64,000 nucleotides of DNA from Sphingomonadales bacterium (GCA_028871475.1 JAGWMZ010000013.1:1-64000), one strand, 5' to 3'; shown: positions 16,120 to 25,878, numbered from the stretch's first letter. Notes: generated from the sequence alone by a model not told the origin. Numbers and translations are program-made.

Positions 16120-17864
16120 ACAGGTTCGCGGTGAGAGGCTGGTGCCCCGATGCCTGGCGCCCGATGATGTCGGGCGACGGACTGCTGGTGCGGGTGAAGC
16201 CCCGGCTCGGCCGCCTCACCCGCCAGCAGGTGCTGGTCCTGCGCGACGCTGCCATGACACACGGCAATGGCCTGATCGACATGACCCGCCGCGCCAATCT
16301 TCAGATTCGGGGCGTGAGCGAAGCGGCCTGGCCCGCCTTGCTGGAACGGTTGATTGCCGAAGGGTTGGTGGATGTCGATGCCGCGACCGAACAACGCCGC
16401 AACCTGCTCGTGGCGCCCGATTGGCGGGAGGGCGATGACAGCCACCGCATTGCCTGCGAATTGCTGGAGCGGCTGGGCGAACTGCCCGAGCTTCCGGGCA
16501 AGGCGGGGTTCGTCGTCGATGCCGGTGAAACCCGGATGCTGGCCGGCGAGCCGGGCGATTTCCGGATCGAGCGCGGGGCACAGGGCGGACTGATCCTGCG
16601 CGGCGATGGCCGATCCTGCGGCGTGGCGGTGCGGGCAGGGGGGGAAGTCGATGGGCTGATCGCGCTCGCGCGGTGGTTCGCGCAAAGCGGCGGCACGCGT
16701 GCAGGGCGCATGGCGCGCCATGGGGCCGAACTGCCTGGCGGCCTGACGGGTGGCGAAGCGCCAGCATCTCGCGCTGCCCCGACAGTGCCCGGAACGCATG
16801 AGCTGGGCGCGGCCTATGGCGTGCCGTTCGGGCGGGTGGACGGTGGCACCCTGGCCGCCGCGTCCGCCCGGGCCCTCAGGATCACGCCCTGGCGCATCCT
16901 TGTGCTCGAAGGCGTGCCGCCTGCCGCGATCGAAGGCCTGATTGCCGACCCCGCCGACCCGTTGCTGCGCGTCGATGCCTGCCCGGGCACGCCCGATTGC
17001 CCGCAGGCGACGGTCGAAACTCGCGAGATCGCCCGGCTGCTGGCGCCCCGCATCGCCGGGCACCTGCATGTCTCGGGCTGCGAAAAGGCCTGCGCCTGCT
17101 CCAGCCCCACCGAAGTGACCGTGACCGGGCGGGGCGGGCGCTACTACGTCGCCTTCACCGCCAAACCCGGTTCGCCTTGTGCCCACCCCGCCCTCAGCCG
17201 GGCGGAGCTTCTTGCCCATTTTGAAAGCCGCCCGATGCCGCATATCTATGAAACCGATGGCGCGGCCATTTATCGCCAGTCCTTCGCCACGATCCGCGCC
17301 GAAGCCGACCTGGCACGCTTTTCGCCGGACGAGGAGCCGGTGGCGGTGCGGATGATCCATGCCGCCGGGATGGTCGACCTTGCCGCCCATATCCGCTTTT
17401 CGACCGGTTTTGCGGAACAGGCGCGGGGGGCGCTGGCGGGTGGAGCGCCGATCCTGTGCGACGCCCGGATGGTATCGGAAGGGATCACCCGCGCGCGCCT
17501 GCCCGCCGCCAACCCGATCATCTGCACGCTGAACGCGCCCGAGGTTCCGGACATGGCGCGGGCGATGGGCAACACCCGCTCCGCCGCCGCGCTGGAATTG
17601 TGGCGACCGCATCTGGCGGGCGCCGTGGTGGCCATCGGCAATGCGCCGACCGCGCTCTTTCACCTGCTGAACATGCTGGAAGATCGCACCTGCCCGCGTC
17701 CGGCGGCGATCATCGGCTGCCCGGTGGGCTTTGTCGGCGCGGCGGAATCCAAGGCCGCGCTGTGGGCCGCGCCGCCGGTGCCCTGCTGCGTGGTCGAGGG
17801 TCGCCTAGGCGGCAGCGCGATCACCGTGGCCGCGATCAACTCTTTGGCGAGCCGCGCCGAATGA
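16116..17864 (+). CDS. cobG-cobH: CobG-CobH fusion: precorrin-3B synthase / precorrin-8X methylmutase
   Basis: 582 residues in one uninterrupted frame. Residues 1 to about 370 are CobG: a ferredoxin/sulfite-reductase-like fold with RRANLQIRGV and the cysteines of the [4Fe-4S] site in CPGTPDC and SGCEKACACSS. It uses O2 to make precorrin-3B, so it marks the aerobic pathway. Residues from about 373 to 582 are a complete CobH of normal length, starting at PHIYETDGAAIY, with the catalytic-His segment RMIHAAGMVD and the conserved NAPTALF and GCPVGFVGAAESK. CobH moves the C11 methyl group to C12. The two enzymes act at opposite ends of the ring-contraction pathway, so the fusion does not pass one product straight to the next step. 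Confidence 0.92.
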   Translation: MNRFAVRGWCPDAWRPMMSGDGLLVRVKPRLGRLTRQQVLVLRDAAMTHGNGLIDMTRRANLQIRGVSEAAWPALLERLIAEGLVDVDAATEQRRNLLVAPDWREGDDSHRIACELLERLGELPELPGKAGFVVDAGETRMLAGEPGDFRIERGAQGGLILRGDGRSCGVAVRAGGEVDGLIALARWFAQSGGTRAGRMARHGAELPGGLTGGEAPASRAAPTVPGTHELGAAYGVPFGRVDGGTLAAASARALRITPWRILVLEGVPPAAIEGLIADPADPLLRVDACPGTPDCPQATVETREIARLLAPRIAGHLHVSGCEKACACSSPTEVTVTGRGGRYYVAFTAKPGSPCAHPALSRAELLAHFESRPMPHIYETDGAAIYRQSFATIRAEADLARFSPDEEPVAVRMIHAAGMVDLAAHIRFSTGFAEQARGALAGGAPILCDARMVSEGITRARLPAANPIICTLNAPEVPDMARAMGNTRSAAALELWRPHLAGAVVAIGNAPTALFHLLNMLEDRTCPRPAAIIGCPVGFVGAAESKAALWAAPPVPCCVVEGRLGGSAITVAAINSLASRAE

Positions 17865-18598
17865 GCGTGGAACTCTCCTGCGGAACGATCCACGGCGTCG
17901 GGCTTGGTCCTGGCGCACCCGATCTGCTGAGTGTGCGTGCCGACCGTCTGGTGCGCGGCGCCCGCCATGTCGCCTATTTCCGCAAGGCCGGGCGCCCGGG
18001 CCAGGCGCGGCGCATTGCCGAGGGGATGCTGCGCGCCGACGCCATCGAGATACCGATGGAATATCCGGTGACGACCGAGATTCCGCTATCCGACCCCGCC
18101 TACAACGCCTGCCTCTCCGCCTTTTCCGCCGAATGCACGGAACGATTGGCCACGCTGGCGCAGGCGGGCGAGGATGTCGTCGTCCTGTGCGAGGGCGATC
18201 CGTTTTTCTACGGCTCGTTCATGCACTTGCACTCCCGCCTGTCGGACCTGGTTCCGGTCGCGGTGGTACCGGGCATCACCGGCATGGCCGGCGCGTGGAA
18301 CGCGACCGGTGTGCCGATCACTTGGGGCGATGACGTGCTGACCGTCGCCATGGCGACCCTTCCCGAGGCGGAACTGGCGCGGCGTATCCGCGATACCGAT
18401 GCGCTGGTGGTGATGAAGATCGGCCGCAACCTGCCCAAGCTGCGCCGCGCGGTCGCGGCGGCGGGGCGCGAGCACGCGGCCTGGCTGGTCGAACATGCCG
18501 CCATGCCCGGCCAGAAGGTCACACGGCTGGTCGATGCGGAAGGCGTGACGCCCTATTTCTCGATCCTGCTGATCCATGGCCAAGGACGCAGACCATGA
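17861..18598 (+). CDS. cobI: Precorrin-2 C20-methyltransferase CobI
   Basis: 245 residues from the ATG at 17861 (ATGA overlap with the fusion gene). It has a tetrapyrrole methylase fold with the N-terminal [16 protein letters not shown] loop, the CEGDPFFYGSF segment (SAM/substrate region) and VVPGITGMAGAWNATG. It transfers a methyl group from S-adenosylmethionine to C20 of precorrin-2, giving precorrin-3A, the substrate of the CobG part of the preceding protein. The C-terminal half shows the NLPKLRRAV region typical of CobI/CbiL. The gene is intact and the length normal. Confidence 0.93.
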   Translation: MSVELSCGTIHGVGLGPGAPDLLSVRADRLVRGARHVAYFRKAGRPGQARRIAEGMLRADAIEIPMEYPVTTEIPLSDPAYNACLSAFSAECTERLATLAQAGEDVVVLCEGDPFFYGSFMHLHSRLSDLVPVAVVPGITGMAGAWNATGVPITWGDDVLTVAMATLPEAELARRIRDTDALVVMKIGRNLPKLRRAVAAAGREHAAWLVEHAAMPGQKVTRLVDAEGVTPYFSILLIHGQGRRP

Positions 18599-19374
18599 GC
18601 GCGGCGCAGGCTATGACCGGCTGGATTGCCATCGCCGGACTGGGGCCGGGAGACGAGGCGCTGGTCACGCCCGAAGTCTCTGCCGCCCTTGCCGGGGCGA
18701 GCGATGTCATCGGCTATATCCCCTATGTCGCCCGGATCGCCCCGCGTGAGGGGTTAGTGCTGCACCCATCCGACAACGGCGTCGAACTGGAGCGGGCGGC
18801 CCATGCGCTGGAACTGGCCTCCCGGGGCCGGCGGGTGGTGGTCGTTTCCTCCGGTGATCCCGGCGTATTCGCGATGGCTTCGGCTGTGTTCGAGGCGCTT
18901 GAGGCCGGCCCCGCGGCCTGGCGCGATCTCGACATCCGCGTGCTGCCCGGCATCACCGCGATGCTGGCCGCCAGCGCCCGTGCCGGGGCACCGCTGGGTC
19001 ACGATTTCTGCGCGATCAACCTGTCGGACAATCTCAAGCCCTGGTCCCTGATCGAAAAGCGGATGCGACTGGCGGCGGAAGCCGACTTCGCCATGGCCTT
19101 CTACAATCCGAGGTCGAAGGCCCGGCCCGAGGGTTTCGCGCGCGTACTGGAGGTGTTGCGCGAGGCCTGCGCGCCTGACCGCCTGATCCTGTTCGCTCGC
19201 GCTGTGACGACGCCGGAAGAGCAATTGACGATCGTGCCGCTGAACGAGGCTTCTGCCGAGATGGCGGACATGCGCACCGTGGTCATCGTGGGGTCAAGCA
19301 CGACGCGGCTCGTCGAGCGAGCGGCTGGCCCGATCCTTTACACCCCGCGTTCGGCGGTGGCGGCGGCGTCATGA
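18595..19374 (+). CDS. cobJ: Precorrin-3B C17-methyltransferase CobJ
   Basis: 259 residues. The SAM-dependent tetrapyrrole methylase motifs are GLGPGDEALVTPE, SSGDPGVFAMAS and LPGITAMLAASARAGAPLGHDF, followed by the CobJ/CbiH-specific INLSDNLKPW and MAFYNPRSKAR. CobJ methylates C17 and causes ring contraction, making precorrin-4. It overlaps cobI by four bases. Its last 37 bases overlap the 3' end of cobK on the other strand (19338-19374). Confidence 0.94.
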   Translation: MSAAQAMTGWIAIAGLGPGDEALVTPEVSAALAGASDVIGYIPYVARIAPREGLVLHPSDNGVELERAAHALELASRGRRVVVVSSGDPGVFAMASAVFEALEAGPAAWRDLDIRVLPGITAMLAASARAGAPLGHDFCAINLSDNLKPWSLIEKRMRLAAEADFAMAFYNPRSKARPEGFARVLEVLREACAPDRLILFARAVTTPEEQLTIVPLNEASAEMADMRTVVIVGSSTTRLVERAAGPILYTPRSAVAAAS

Positions 19375-20114
19375 CCCAGCCACTCGAGCACATCCTCGGG
19401 GCGATAGAACTCCGCCCGCTCCGGCATGGCCGGGCGATCGATCATCAGGACTGGAAGACCCAGATTGCGCGCGGCGATCAGCTTGGCATTGGCTCCGTTC
19501 CCGCCCGCGTTCTTGCACACCAGCAGGTCGATGGCGTGAGCCTGCATCAGGGCGCTGTCGCCTTGCACGGTGAAGGGTCCACGATCGACGATCAGGCGGT
19601 GATGCGGCAGGCTGTGATGGGGCAGGGGCGGCGCGCTGTCTGGCGCATCGACGAAGCGCAGCAGGTAATGGTGTTGCGGCTGGGCGGCGAACATCGCCAC
19701 ATGCATCCGCCCGAGCGCCAGCATCACGCGGCGGGGTGGCCCGGCCAGCGCGGCAACAGCACCGTCCATATCGGCGACGCTGGTCCAGCGGTCCCCGGGG
19801 GAAGGCTGCCAGGCCGGGCGGCTCAGGGCCACATGGGGAACGCCAGCGAGCCGTGCCGCTTCTACCGCGTGCGCGCTCATCATGGCGGCGAAGGGGTGGG
19901 TCGCGTCGACCAGATGGGTCACGCGATGGTCGCGCAGGTAGCCGGCAAGCCGGGCCACGCCGCCGAAACCACCGACCCGCACCGGCACCGGCTGGGCGCG
20001 GGGATTGTCTGTGCGGCCAGCATAGCTGAGCGTCGTCGCAATGCCCTCAGATGCAAGCAATTTGGCGAGCGCACTCGCCTCGGTGGTGCCGCCAAGGAGC
20101 AGGACATTTCGCAT
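19338..20114 (-). CDS. cobK: Precorrin-6A reductase CobK (opposite strand)
   Basis: 258 residues, minus strand. The N-terminal nucleotide-binding segment NVLLLGGTTEASALAKLL, the DATHPFAAMMSAHAVEAA motif and the CKNAGGNGANAKLIAARNLG region are diagnostic for CobK/CbiJ. It reduces precorrin-6A to 6B with NADPH. It is the only pathway gene on the minus strand inside the operon. Its 3' end overlaps cobJ by 37 bases, and its ATG (complement of CAT at 20112-20114) overlaps the ATG of cobL (20113-20115) within CATG. Its promoter must therefore lie inside cobL. It may need its own regulation, outside riboswitch 2. Confidence 0.93.
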   Translation of the reverse strand: MRNVLLLGGTTEASALAKLLASEGIATTLSYAGRTDNPRAQPVPVRVGGFGGVARLAGYLRDHRVTHLVDATHPFAAMMSAHAVEAARLAGVPHVALSRPAWQPSPGDRWTSVADMDGAVAALAGPPRRVMLALGRMHVAMFAAQPQHHYLLRFVDAPDSAPPLPHHSLPHHRLIVDRGPFTVQGDSALMQAHAIDLLVCKNAGGNGANAKLIAARNLGLPVLMIDRPAMPERAEFYRPEDVLEWLGHDAAATAERGV

Positions 20115-21318
20115 GGCTGAGATGGCTCCCTGGTTGACGATCATCGGCCTGGGCGAGGGCGGGGTGGATGACCTCGGCACGCCCGCGCGCGCTGCGCTGG
20201 CTGATGCCGAACTGGTCATGGGACCGGCCCGGCACCTCGCGCTGCTGACAGACGCGTTTACGTGTCCGGCCATCGAATGGCCAGTGCCCTTTGTGGACGG
20301 GATCGCACGCCTGATCGAGCATCGCGGGCGGCGCGTGGTGATGCTGGCCTCGGGCGATCCTTTCTGGTTCGGCGCGGGGGCGAGCGTGACGCGCCATCTG
20401 GCGCGGCACGAATGGGTGGCGATCCCCGCGGCCTCCACCTTCACGCTGGCCGCCGCGCGGCTGGGCTGGCCCTTGCAGGACATGGCCTGCCTTGGCCTCC
20501 ATGCCGCGCCGCTCGAACGGTTGCGACCGCATCTCAGGCCGGGTCAGTGCGTGCTGGCCTTGCTGCGCGGCGGTGAGGCAGTGGCCGGGCTGGCGGCCTA
20601 TCTGGAGCGGCAGGGCTTCGGCCCCTCGGTGTTGCATGTCCTGGAAGCGTTGGGCGGCCCGCGCGAGCGCATTCGCAGCGCGCGCGCCGACGCGCTGGAT
20701 TTCGCCGACATTTCCCATCCGGTGGCGGTCGGGATCGACTGTGCCGGAGAGGGCGGAACGATGCCGGTCACGGCGGGGTTGCCGGACGACTGGTTCGCCT
20801 CCGACGGGCAGATCACCAAGCGGGCGGTGCGGGCGCTGACCCTGTCGGCGCTCGCCCCCCGTGCGGGTGAACTGCTGTGGGACATCGGCGCGGGCTCAGG
20901 ATCGGTGGGGATCGAATGGTTGTTGGCCCACCCGGCCAACCGCGCCTGCGCGCTGGAGGCCGATCCGGTGCGCGCCGAGCGGGCGCGGGCCAATGCCCTG
21001 GCTTTGGGCGTCGACCGGCTGGAGGTGGCCATCGGGACCGCGCCGGATGTGTTGCCATCCGGGGGCCTGCCCGATGCCGTGTTCATTGGCGGCGGGCTAT
21101 CGGACGCAATGCTGGAGACGCTGTGGGCACGTCTGCCTGGCGGCACGCGGCTGGTGGCGAATGCGGTTACGCTGGAATCGGAAGCCTTGCTCGCCCTGTG
21201 GCATGGGGCGAAGGGGGGCGATCTCCTCCGCATCGAACTGGCCGACGCCGCGCCGCTCGGCAAGCGGCATGGCTGGCGCGCGCGCTACCCCGTGGTGCAA
21301 TGGAGCGTCACGCTGTGA
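20113..21318 (+). CDS. cobL: Precorrin-6B C5,15-methyltransferase (decarboxylating) CobL
   Basis: 401 residues from the ATG at 20113. The N-terminal half is a tetrapyrrole methylase ([45 protein letters not shown]). The C-terminal half is a Rossmann methyltransferase ([31 protein letters not shown]). This is the normal two-domain CobL that methylates C5 and C15 and removes the acetate carboxyl group, giving precorrin-8X for CobH. Its start shares two bases with the divergent cobK start. It ends overlapping cobE. Confidence 0.94.
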   Translation: MAEMAPWLTIIGLGEGGVDDLGTPARAALADAELVMGPARHLALLTDAFTCPAIEWPVPFVDGIARLIEHRGRRVVMLASGDPFWFGAGASVTRHLARHEWVAIPAASTFTLAAARLGWPLQDMACLGLHAAPLERLRPHLRPGQCVLALLRGGEAVAGLAAYLERQGFGPSVLHVLEALGGPRERIRSARADALDFADISHPVAVGIDCAGEGGTMPVTAGLPDDWFASDGQITKRAVRALTLSALAPRAGELLWDIGAGSGSVGIEWLLAHPANRACALEADPVRAERARANALALGVDRLEVAIGTAPDVLPSGGLPDAVFIGGGLSDAMLETLWARLPGGTRLVANAVTLESEALLALWHGAKGGDLLRIELADAAPLGKRHGWRARYPVVQWSVTL

Positions 21319-21719
21319 TTGTCGCCGTGCCCCCCTCCGTAGTCGTGGCCGGCTTCGGTTTTCGCGCGGGGACAAGCCTTGCCGCCCTGCGCGAGGTGCT
21401 TGCGCTGGCGCAGGAGGGGCATCCATCGGTTACGCTCCTTGTCACCGCGCAGGACAAGGTCGGGGCGCTGCTCGCTCTGGCCGAAGCGCTGGGCCTGCCG
21501 GTAGCGGGCATCTCGCCCGAGGCCCTGGCCGCCGCCCCGACCGTGACCTGCTCCAACGCCAGTCTGGCCGCGCGCCATGTCGGCAGCGTGGCAGAGGCAT
21601 CCGCCCTGGCCGCCGCTGGCGCGGGCGCGCGCCTGCTGGCGCCTCGCCACATCTCCTCCGATCGCATGGCGACCTGCGCCATCGCCGCCCGTGTCACCCT
21701 CCAGGGAACCCCGATATGA
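21300..21719 (+). CDS. cobE: CobE (CbiG C-terminal-domain protein)
   Basis: 139 residues from the ATG at 21300, or 134 from a GTG at 21315 that overlaps the cobL stop as GTGA. The sequence shows [56 protein letters not shown] and [18 protein letters not shown], which match the CobE/CbiG-C fold. CobE is needed for aerobic cobalamin synthesis, but its exact step is unclear; a role in acetaldehyde loss or in handling intermediates has been proposed. Its place between cobL and cobM is usual. Confidence 0.88.
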   Translation: MERHAVIVAVPPSVVVAGFGFRAGTSLAALREVLALAQEGHPSVTLLVTAQDKVGALLALAEALGLPVAGISPEALAAAPTVTCSNASLAARHVGSVAEASALAAAGAGARLLAPRHISSDRMATCAIAARVTLQGTPI

Positions 21720-22513
21720 CCGTCCATTTCATCGGCGCCGGCCCCGGCGCGCCCGACCTGCTGACCCTGCGCGGGCGCGACCTGATCGCGGCCAGCCCGG
21801 TGTGCCTCTATGCCGGGTCGCTGATCCCGGTGGCCGTGCTCGATCACTGCCCTCCCGGTGCCCGGATCGTGAACACCGCGCCGATGGAACTCGACGCAAT
21901 CATCGCTGAAATCACCAAGGCCCACGCCGCCGGGCAGGATGTCGCGCGGCTGCACTCGGGTGATCTTTCGGTGTGGTCGGCAATGGGTGAGCAGTTGCGG
22001 CGGCTGCGCACGCTGGACATTCCCTTTACCGTGACGCCGGGCGTTCCCGCCTTCGCCGCCGCCGCCGCCGCGCTGGAAGCGGAACTGACCCTGCCGGAAC
22101 TCGCCCAGTCGCTGGTGCTGACCCGCACCCCGGGCCGGGCCAGCACCATGCCAGCGGCCGAAAGCCTGACCAACTTCGCCGTGACCGGCGCGACGCTCGC
22201 GATCCACCTGTCGGTCCACAACCTGGCGCGCGTGGTGGCCGACCTGACGCCGGCCTATGGCGCGGATTGCCCGGTGGCGGTCGTCTGGCGGGCAAGCTGG
22301 CCCGACCAGCGGATCGTTCGCGCCACGCTCGAAACCATCGAACAGGCGGTGGCGGGGAGTATGGCCAAAAATCTGCAACGCACCGCGCTGATCCTGGTGG
22401 GGCGCGTGCTGGCGGCAGAGCATTTCGCCGAGAGCAGCCTTTACGCGCCCGGTTATGACCGGCGCTTCCGGCCCCGGGATGCCTCTTCACGCTTTGCCGG
22501 TGCGTCCGAATGA
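21716..22513 (+). CDS. cobM: Precorrin-4 C11-methyltransferase CobM
   Basis: 265 residues, starting ATG 21716 (ATGA overlap with cobE). Methylase motifs: [33 protein letters not shown] and the [16 protein letters not shown] loop. [21 protein letters not shown] is specific to CobM/CbiF. It methylates C11 of precorrin-4 to give precorrin-5, the substrate of CobF. It ends in a four-base overlap with the next gene. Confidence 0.94.
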   Translation: MTVHFIGAGPGAPDLLTLRGRDLIAASPVCLYAGSLIPVAVLDHCPPGARIVNTAPMELDAIIAEITKAHAAGQDVARLHSGDLSVWSAMGEQLRRLRTLDIPFTVTPGVPAFAAAAAALEAELTLPELAQSLVLTRTPGRASTMPAAESLTNFAVTGATLAIHLSVHNLARVVADLTPAYGADCPVAVVWRASWPDQRIVRATLETIEQAVAGSMAKNLQRTALILVGRVLAAEHFAESSLYAPGYDRRFRPRDASSRFAGASE

Positions 22514-23838
22514 GCGTGCCCGGCCTGATGATCGCCGCCCCGGCATCGGGGACGGGCAAGACCACCGTGATGCTGGGCCTGCTGCGCGCACTCACCGAGG
22601 ACGGGTTGGCGGTGCAGCCGTTCAAGAGTGGCCCGGACTATATCGATCCCGCCTTTCACCGCGCCGCTTGCGGGCGGGCTTCGTTCAATCTCGACAGCTG
22701 GGCGATGGACGGCGGGCTGCTGGGCGCTATCACCACCGAGGCTGCGGGCGCGGACATGGTGCTGGCCGAAGGGTCGATGGGGCTATTCGATGGCGTCGCC
22801 AGCATCGGCGCATCGGGCAATGGCGCCAGCGCCGACATGGCCCGCCGCATGGGCTGGCCGGTGGTGCTGGTGCTGGACGTGTCAGGCCAGGCGCAGTCCG
22901 CCGCAGCCACCGCGCTGGGCTTCAGAAGCCTCGATCCGGGCCTGCCGTTTGCCGGCGTGATCCTCAACCGCGTGGCCAGCCCGCGCCATGAACGGTTGGT
23001 GCGTCGGGGCATGGAGGCCGTGGGCATCCCCGTCCTGGGCGCGCTGCCCCGGCGCGGCGACCTGACCCTGCCCGAGCGCCATCTGGGGCTGGTGCAGGCA
23101 ATCGAGCATCCCGACCTTGATCGTTCGATCGCCGAATTCGCGGCTTTCCTGCGCGCCCATGTCGATCTGGGCGCGATCCGCCACGCGGCCAGCGCGAGCG
23201 GGGGAGCGCCGCAGGGCGACGGCAGGCTGCCAGCCCCCCCGGCCCAGCGGATCGCCATGGCCCGCGATGCCGCCTTTTCCTTCGTCTATCCGCATCTGCT
23301 CGCGGGCTGGCGGCGCGCCGGGGCGGAAATCCTGCCGTTCTCGCCGCTGGCGAACGAAGCACCCGCCGCCCATGCCGATCTGGTCTGGCTGCCGGGTGGC
23401 TATCCCGAACTGCACGCCGGGACCATCGCCGCCGCCACGATGTTCCTGTCCGGCCTGCGCCACCATGCCGCGACGCGGCCCGTTCACGGCGAATGCGGCG
23501 GCTACATGGTGCTGGGCGAGGCCATGATCGACAAGGACGGCGCGCGGCACGCGATGGCGGGGCTACTCGGCCTCGTCACCAGCCATGCCCAGCGCCGGAT
23601 GCATCTCGGCTATCGCCATGCCCAGCTGCTGGCGCCGGTGGCGGGCCTTGCCTTGGGCACCAGGCTGCGCGGCCACGAATTCCACTATTCGACCATCGTG
23701 GAACAGACCGACCCGCCGCTGGCCCATGTGACCGATGCCGATGGCGAGGCGGTCGCCGAAACCGGATCGCATCGCGGCCACGTGACGGGCAGCTATTTCC
23801 ACATGATCGCTCCGGTTTCGGGCGGAGCGGCGCGATGA
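22510..23838 (+). CDS. cobB: Hydrogenobyrinate a,c-diamide synthase CobB/CbiA
   Basis: 442 residues. The N-terminal P-loop domain has [19 protein letters not shown] and the substrate region [14 protein letters not shown]. The C-terminal class I glutamine-amidotransferase-like domain has [11 protein letters not shown] and the catalytic-Cys region [14 protein letters not shown]. It amidates the a and c side chains using ATP and glutamine, before cobalt insertion by CobNST. It overlaps both neighbours by four bases. Confidence 0.95.
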   Translation: MSVPGLMIAAPASGTGKTTVMLGLLRALTEDGLAVQPFKSGPDYIDPAFHRAACGRASFNLDSWAMDGGLLGAITTEAAGADMVLAEGSMGLFDGVASIGASGNGASADMARRMGWPVVLVLDVSGQAQSAAATALGFRSLDPGLPFAGVILNRVASPRHERLVRRGMEAVGIPVLGALPRRGDLTLPERHLGLVQAIEHPDLDRSIAEFAAFLRAHVDLGAIRHAASASGGAPQGDGRLPAPPAQRIAMARDAAFSFVYPHLLAGWRRAGAEILPFSPLANEAPAAHADLVWLPGGYPELHAGTIAAATMFLSGLRHHAATRPVHGECGGYMVLGEAMIDKDGARHAMAGLLGLVTSHAQRRMHLGYRHAQLLAPVAGLALGTRLRGHEFHYSTIVEQTDPPLAHVTDADGEAVAETGSHRGHVTGSYFHMIAPVSGGAAR

Positions 23839-24599
23839 TCGACCTCCACCTGATCGGCATCGGCACGGGCAACCCCGAGCACCTGACGGCGCAGGCCGTG
23901 GCGGCGATGAACAGCGCCGACCTGATCCTGCTGCCGCGCAAGGGGCATGCCAAGTCTGATCTCATCGACCTGCGCCGGGACATCTGCGCCGCCGTGCTGA
24001 CGGGGGCGACGCGGGTCGTGGAATTCGATCTGCCGGTCCGCGATGGCGCTGCGGCCTATCTGGATGCCGTCGATGACTGGCACGCGGCCATCGCCCAGGT
24101 GTGGACCACACAGATCGCCGCGCATCTGCCCGGTGGCGGCAGGCTGGCGCTGCTCGTCTGGGGTGATCCGTCGCTCTACGACAGCAGCTTGCGGATCGCC
24201 GAGCGGCTGAAGGGCGGCGGCATGGATGTCCTCGTCACCGTCGTGCCCGGCATCACCAGCATCCAGGCGCTGACCGCAGCCCAAGCCATTCCGTTGAACC
24301 CGCTGGCCGGGGCACTGACCATTACCACGGGGCGCCTGCTGCGCGAACATGGCTGGCCGGAGGGGGCGGACACGGTCGTCGTCATGCTCGATGCCGGCCG
24401 TGCTTTCGAGGTGCTTGAGCCGCGCGGCATCACCATCTGGTGGGGCGCCTATCTGGGTATGGCGCAGGAGGCACTCGAACAGGGCCCGCTTGTTGATGTC
24501 GGCCCCCGGATCGCCGCGCGCCGCGCCGAGCTGCGCGCGCGCCACGGCTGGATCATGGATGTCTATCTGATGCGAAGGGAATGGACCAATGGAGCCTGA
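23835..24599 (+). CDS. cobF: Precorrin-6A synthase (deacetylating) CobF
   Basis: 254 residues from the ATG at 23835. It has the methylase fold with LIGIGTGNPEHLTAQAV, LVWGDPSLYDSSLRIAE and VVPGITSIQALTAAQAIPLN, plus the CobF-specific ending ITIWWGAYLGMAQEAL. CobF methylates C1 and releases the acetyl group as acetate in the aerobic route; it has no counterpart in the anaerobic pathway. This supports oxygen-dependent synthesis together with CobG. The gene ends overlapping cobO by 11 bases. Confidence 0.93.
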   Translation: MIDLHLIGIGTGNPEHLTAQAVAAMNSADLILLPRKGHAKSDLIDLRRDICAAVLTGATRVVEFDLPVRDGAAAYLDAVDDWHAAIAQVWTTQIAAHLPGGGRLALLVWGDPSLYDSSLRIAERLKGGGMDVLVTVVPGITSIQALTAAQAIPLNPLAGALTITTGRLLREHGWPEGADTVVVMLDAGRAFEVLEPRGITIWWGAYLGMAQEALEQGPLVDVGPRIAARRAELRARHGWIMDVYLMRREWTNGA

Positions 24600-25209
24600 C
24601 AGCGAAACCACGGCGCCGGACGGCGATGCCCGCCACGCCGAGAAGATGCGCAAGAAACAGGCAGCGCAGGCCAAGATCATGGCCAACAAGACCCGCGAAC
24701 AGGGCCTGCTCATCGTCCACACCGGCAAGGGCAAGACCAGCGCGGCGCTGGGCATGGTGATCCGCGCGATCGGCCACGGCATGAAGGTGGGCGTGGTCCA
24801 GTTCGTCAAGGGCGCGATGCAGACCGGCGAGAAGGCGGTGTTCGACGCCTTTCCGGACAATGTCGAGTTCAAGCCGATGGGCGAGGGCTTCACCTGGGAC
24901 ACGCAGGACCGCGCGCGCGACGTGGTGGCGGCGCTCGCCGCCTGGAACGAGGTGAAGCGTATGATCGCCGATCCGGCCTATCACATGGTGCTGGCCGACG
25001 AGATGAACATCGCCCTGCGCTATGGCTATCTGCCGCTCGACGAGGTGGTGGCCACACTGACCACCCGGCCCGAGATGAAGCACGTCATCGTCACCGGCCG
25101 CAACGCCCCCGAGGCGCTGATCGAGGCGGCCGACCTGGTCACCGAGATGACCATGGTCAAACACCCCTTCCGCTCGGGTGTGAAGGCGCAAAAGGGGATC
25201 GAGTTCTGA
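24589..25209 (+). CDS. cobO: Cob(I)yrinic acid a,c-diamide adenosyltransferase CobO
   Basis: 206 residues. A basic N-terminal helix (about 14-40) precedes the P-loop IVHTGKGKTSAALGMVIRA. The middle has VGVVQFVKGAMQTGE and GEGFTWDTQDRARD, and the C-terminal half has VLADEMNIALRYGYL. These are CobA/CobO/BtuR-type features. It transfers the 5'-deoxyadenosyl group from ATP to Co(I). Length is normal for CobO. It lies between cobF and bluB on the plus strand. Confidence 0.95.
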   Translation: MEPDSETTAPDGDARHAEKMRKKQAAQAKIMANKTREQGLLIVHTGKGKTSAALGMVIRAIGHGMKVGVVQFVKGAMQTGEKAVFDAFPDNVEFKPMGEGFTWDTQDRARDVVAALAAWNEVKRMIADPAYHMVLADEMNIALRYGYLPLDEVVATLTTRPEMKHVIVTGRNAPEALIEAADLVTEMTMVKHPFRSGVKAQKGIEF

Positions 25210-25223
25210 GCGAGACCCCGCCT

Positions 25224-25853
25224 GTGTTCGACGCGGTCTTTGCCGAGCGTTTCGAGGCTTTGCTGCGCTGGCGCCGCGATGTCCGGCATTTCGATGCCCG
25301 CGCCGTGGCCGAGGAGGACATGCGCGCGCTGCTGGCCTGTGCCGCGCTCGCGCCTTCGGTCGGCAATGCCCAGCCCTGGCGTTTCGTGCGGCTGCGCTCG
25401 CCCGGTATCCGTGAGGCGCTGGTGGCGCATGTCGATGGGCAGAACGCCCTGGCGGCGGCGCGCTATGCGGGAAGCGACCAGCACGCGCACTACTTGTCGC
25501 TCAAACTGCATGGCCTGCGCGAGGCGCCCGAACTGCTGGCGGTGTTCTGCGATGAACGGGCCGAGGCGGGGCATGGCCTGGGGCTGGCCACCATGCCGGA
25601 AATGCTGCGCTATTCCTGCGCGACGGCGGTGCACACGCTGTGGCTTGCGGCCCGCGTCAATGGCATCGGGCTGGGCTGGGTGTCGATCCTGGACCCGCAG
25701 GCCCTCGGCGCGCTGCTCGACGTGCCGGCCCACTGGTCGCTGATCGCGCTGCTGTGCCTGGGCTATCCGAGTGAACATGCCGATAGCCCCGAACTGGAGC
25801 GGCGGGGCTGGCAGGCCCGAGAACCGCTGGCCGACCGGATTTTCGAACGATGA
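25224..25853 (+). CDS. bluB: 5,6-dimethylbenzimidazole synthase BluB
   Basis: 209 residues from a GTG at 25224. It is a nitroreductase-like flavoenzyme: RWRRDVRHF, the SVGNAQPWRFVRL flavin-binding segment, and the BluB-specific C-terminal part with VHTLWLAARVNGIGLGWVSILDP. BluB splits FMNH2 with O2 to form the lower ligand base. A longer frame begins CTG AGC GAG ACC at 25206, directly at the cobO stop; an ATG would be expected there in relatives, so either the start moved to GTG 25224 or an unusual CTG is used. The rest is intact. Confidence 0.92.
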   Translation: MFDAVFAERFEALLRWRRDVRHFDARAVAEEDMRALLACAALAPSVGNAQPWRFVRLRSPGIREALVAHVDGQNALAAARYAGSDQHAHYLSLKLHGLREAPELLAVFCDERAEAGHGLGLATMPEMLRYSCATAVHTLWLAARVNGIGLGWVSILDPQALGALLDVPAHWSLIALLCLGYPSEHADSPELERRGWQAREPLADRIFER

Positions 25854-25878
25854 CCCTATATCAAAGGAGCGAAGATCC

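Noticed and set aside
13747..17663. Long minus-strand frames opposite cobN and cobG-cobH (378 and 568 codons)
   Set aside because: Composition is typical of antisense shadows (Arg, Gly, Gln), with no domains or ribosome sites, and the plus-strand genes are certain.
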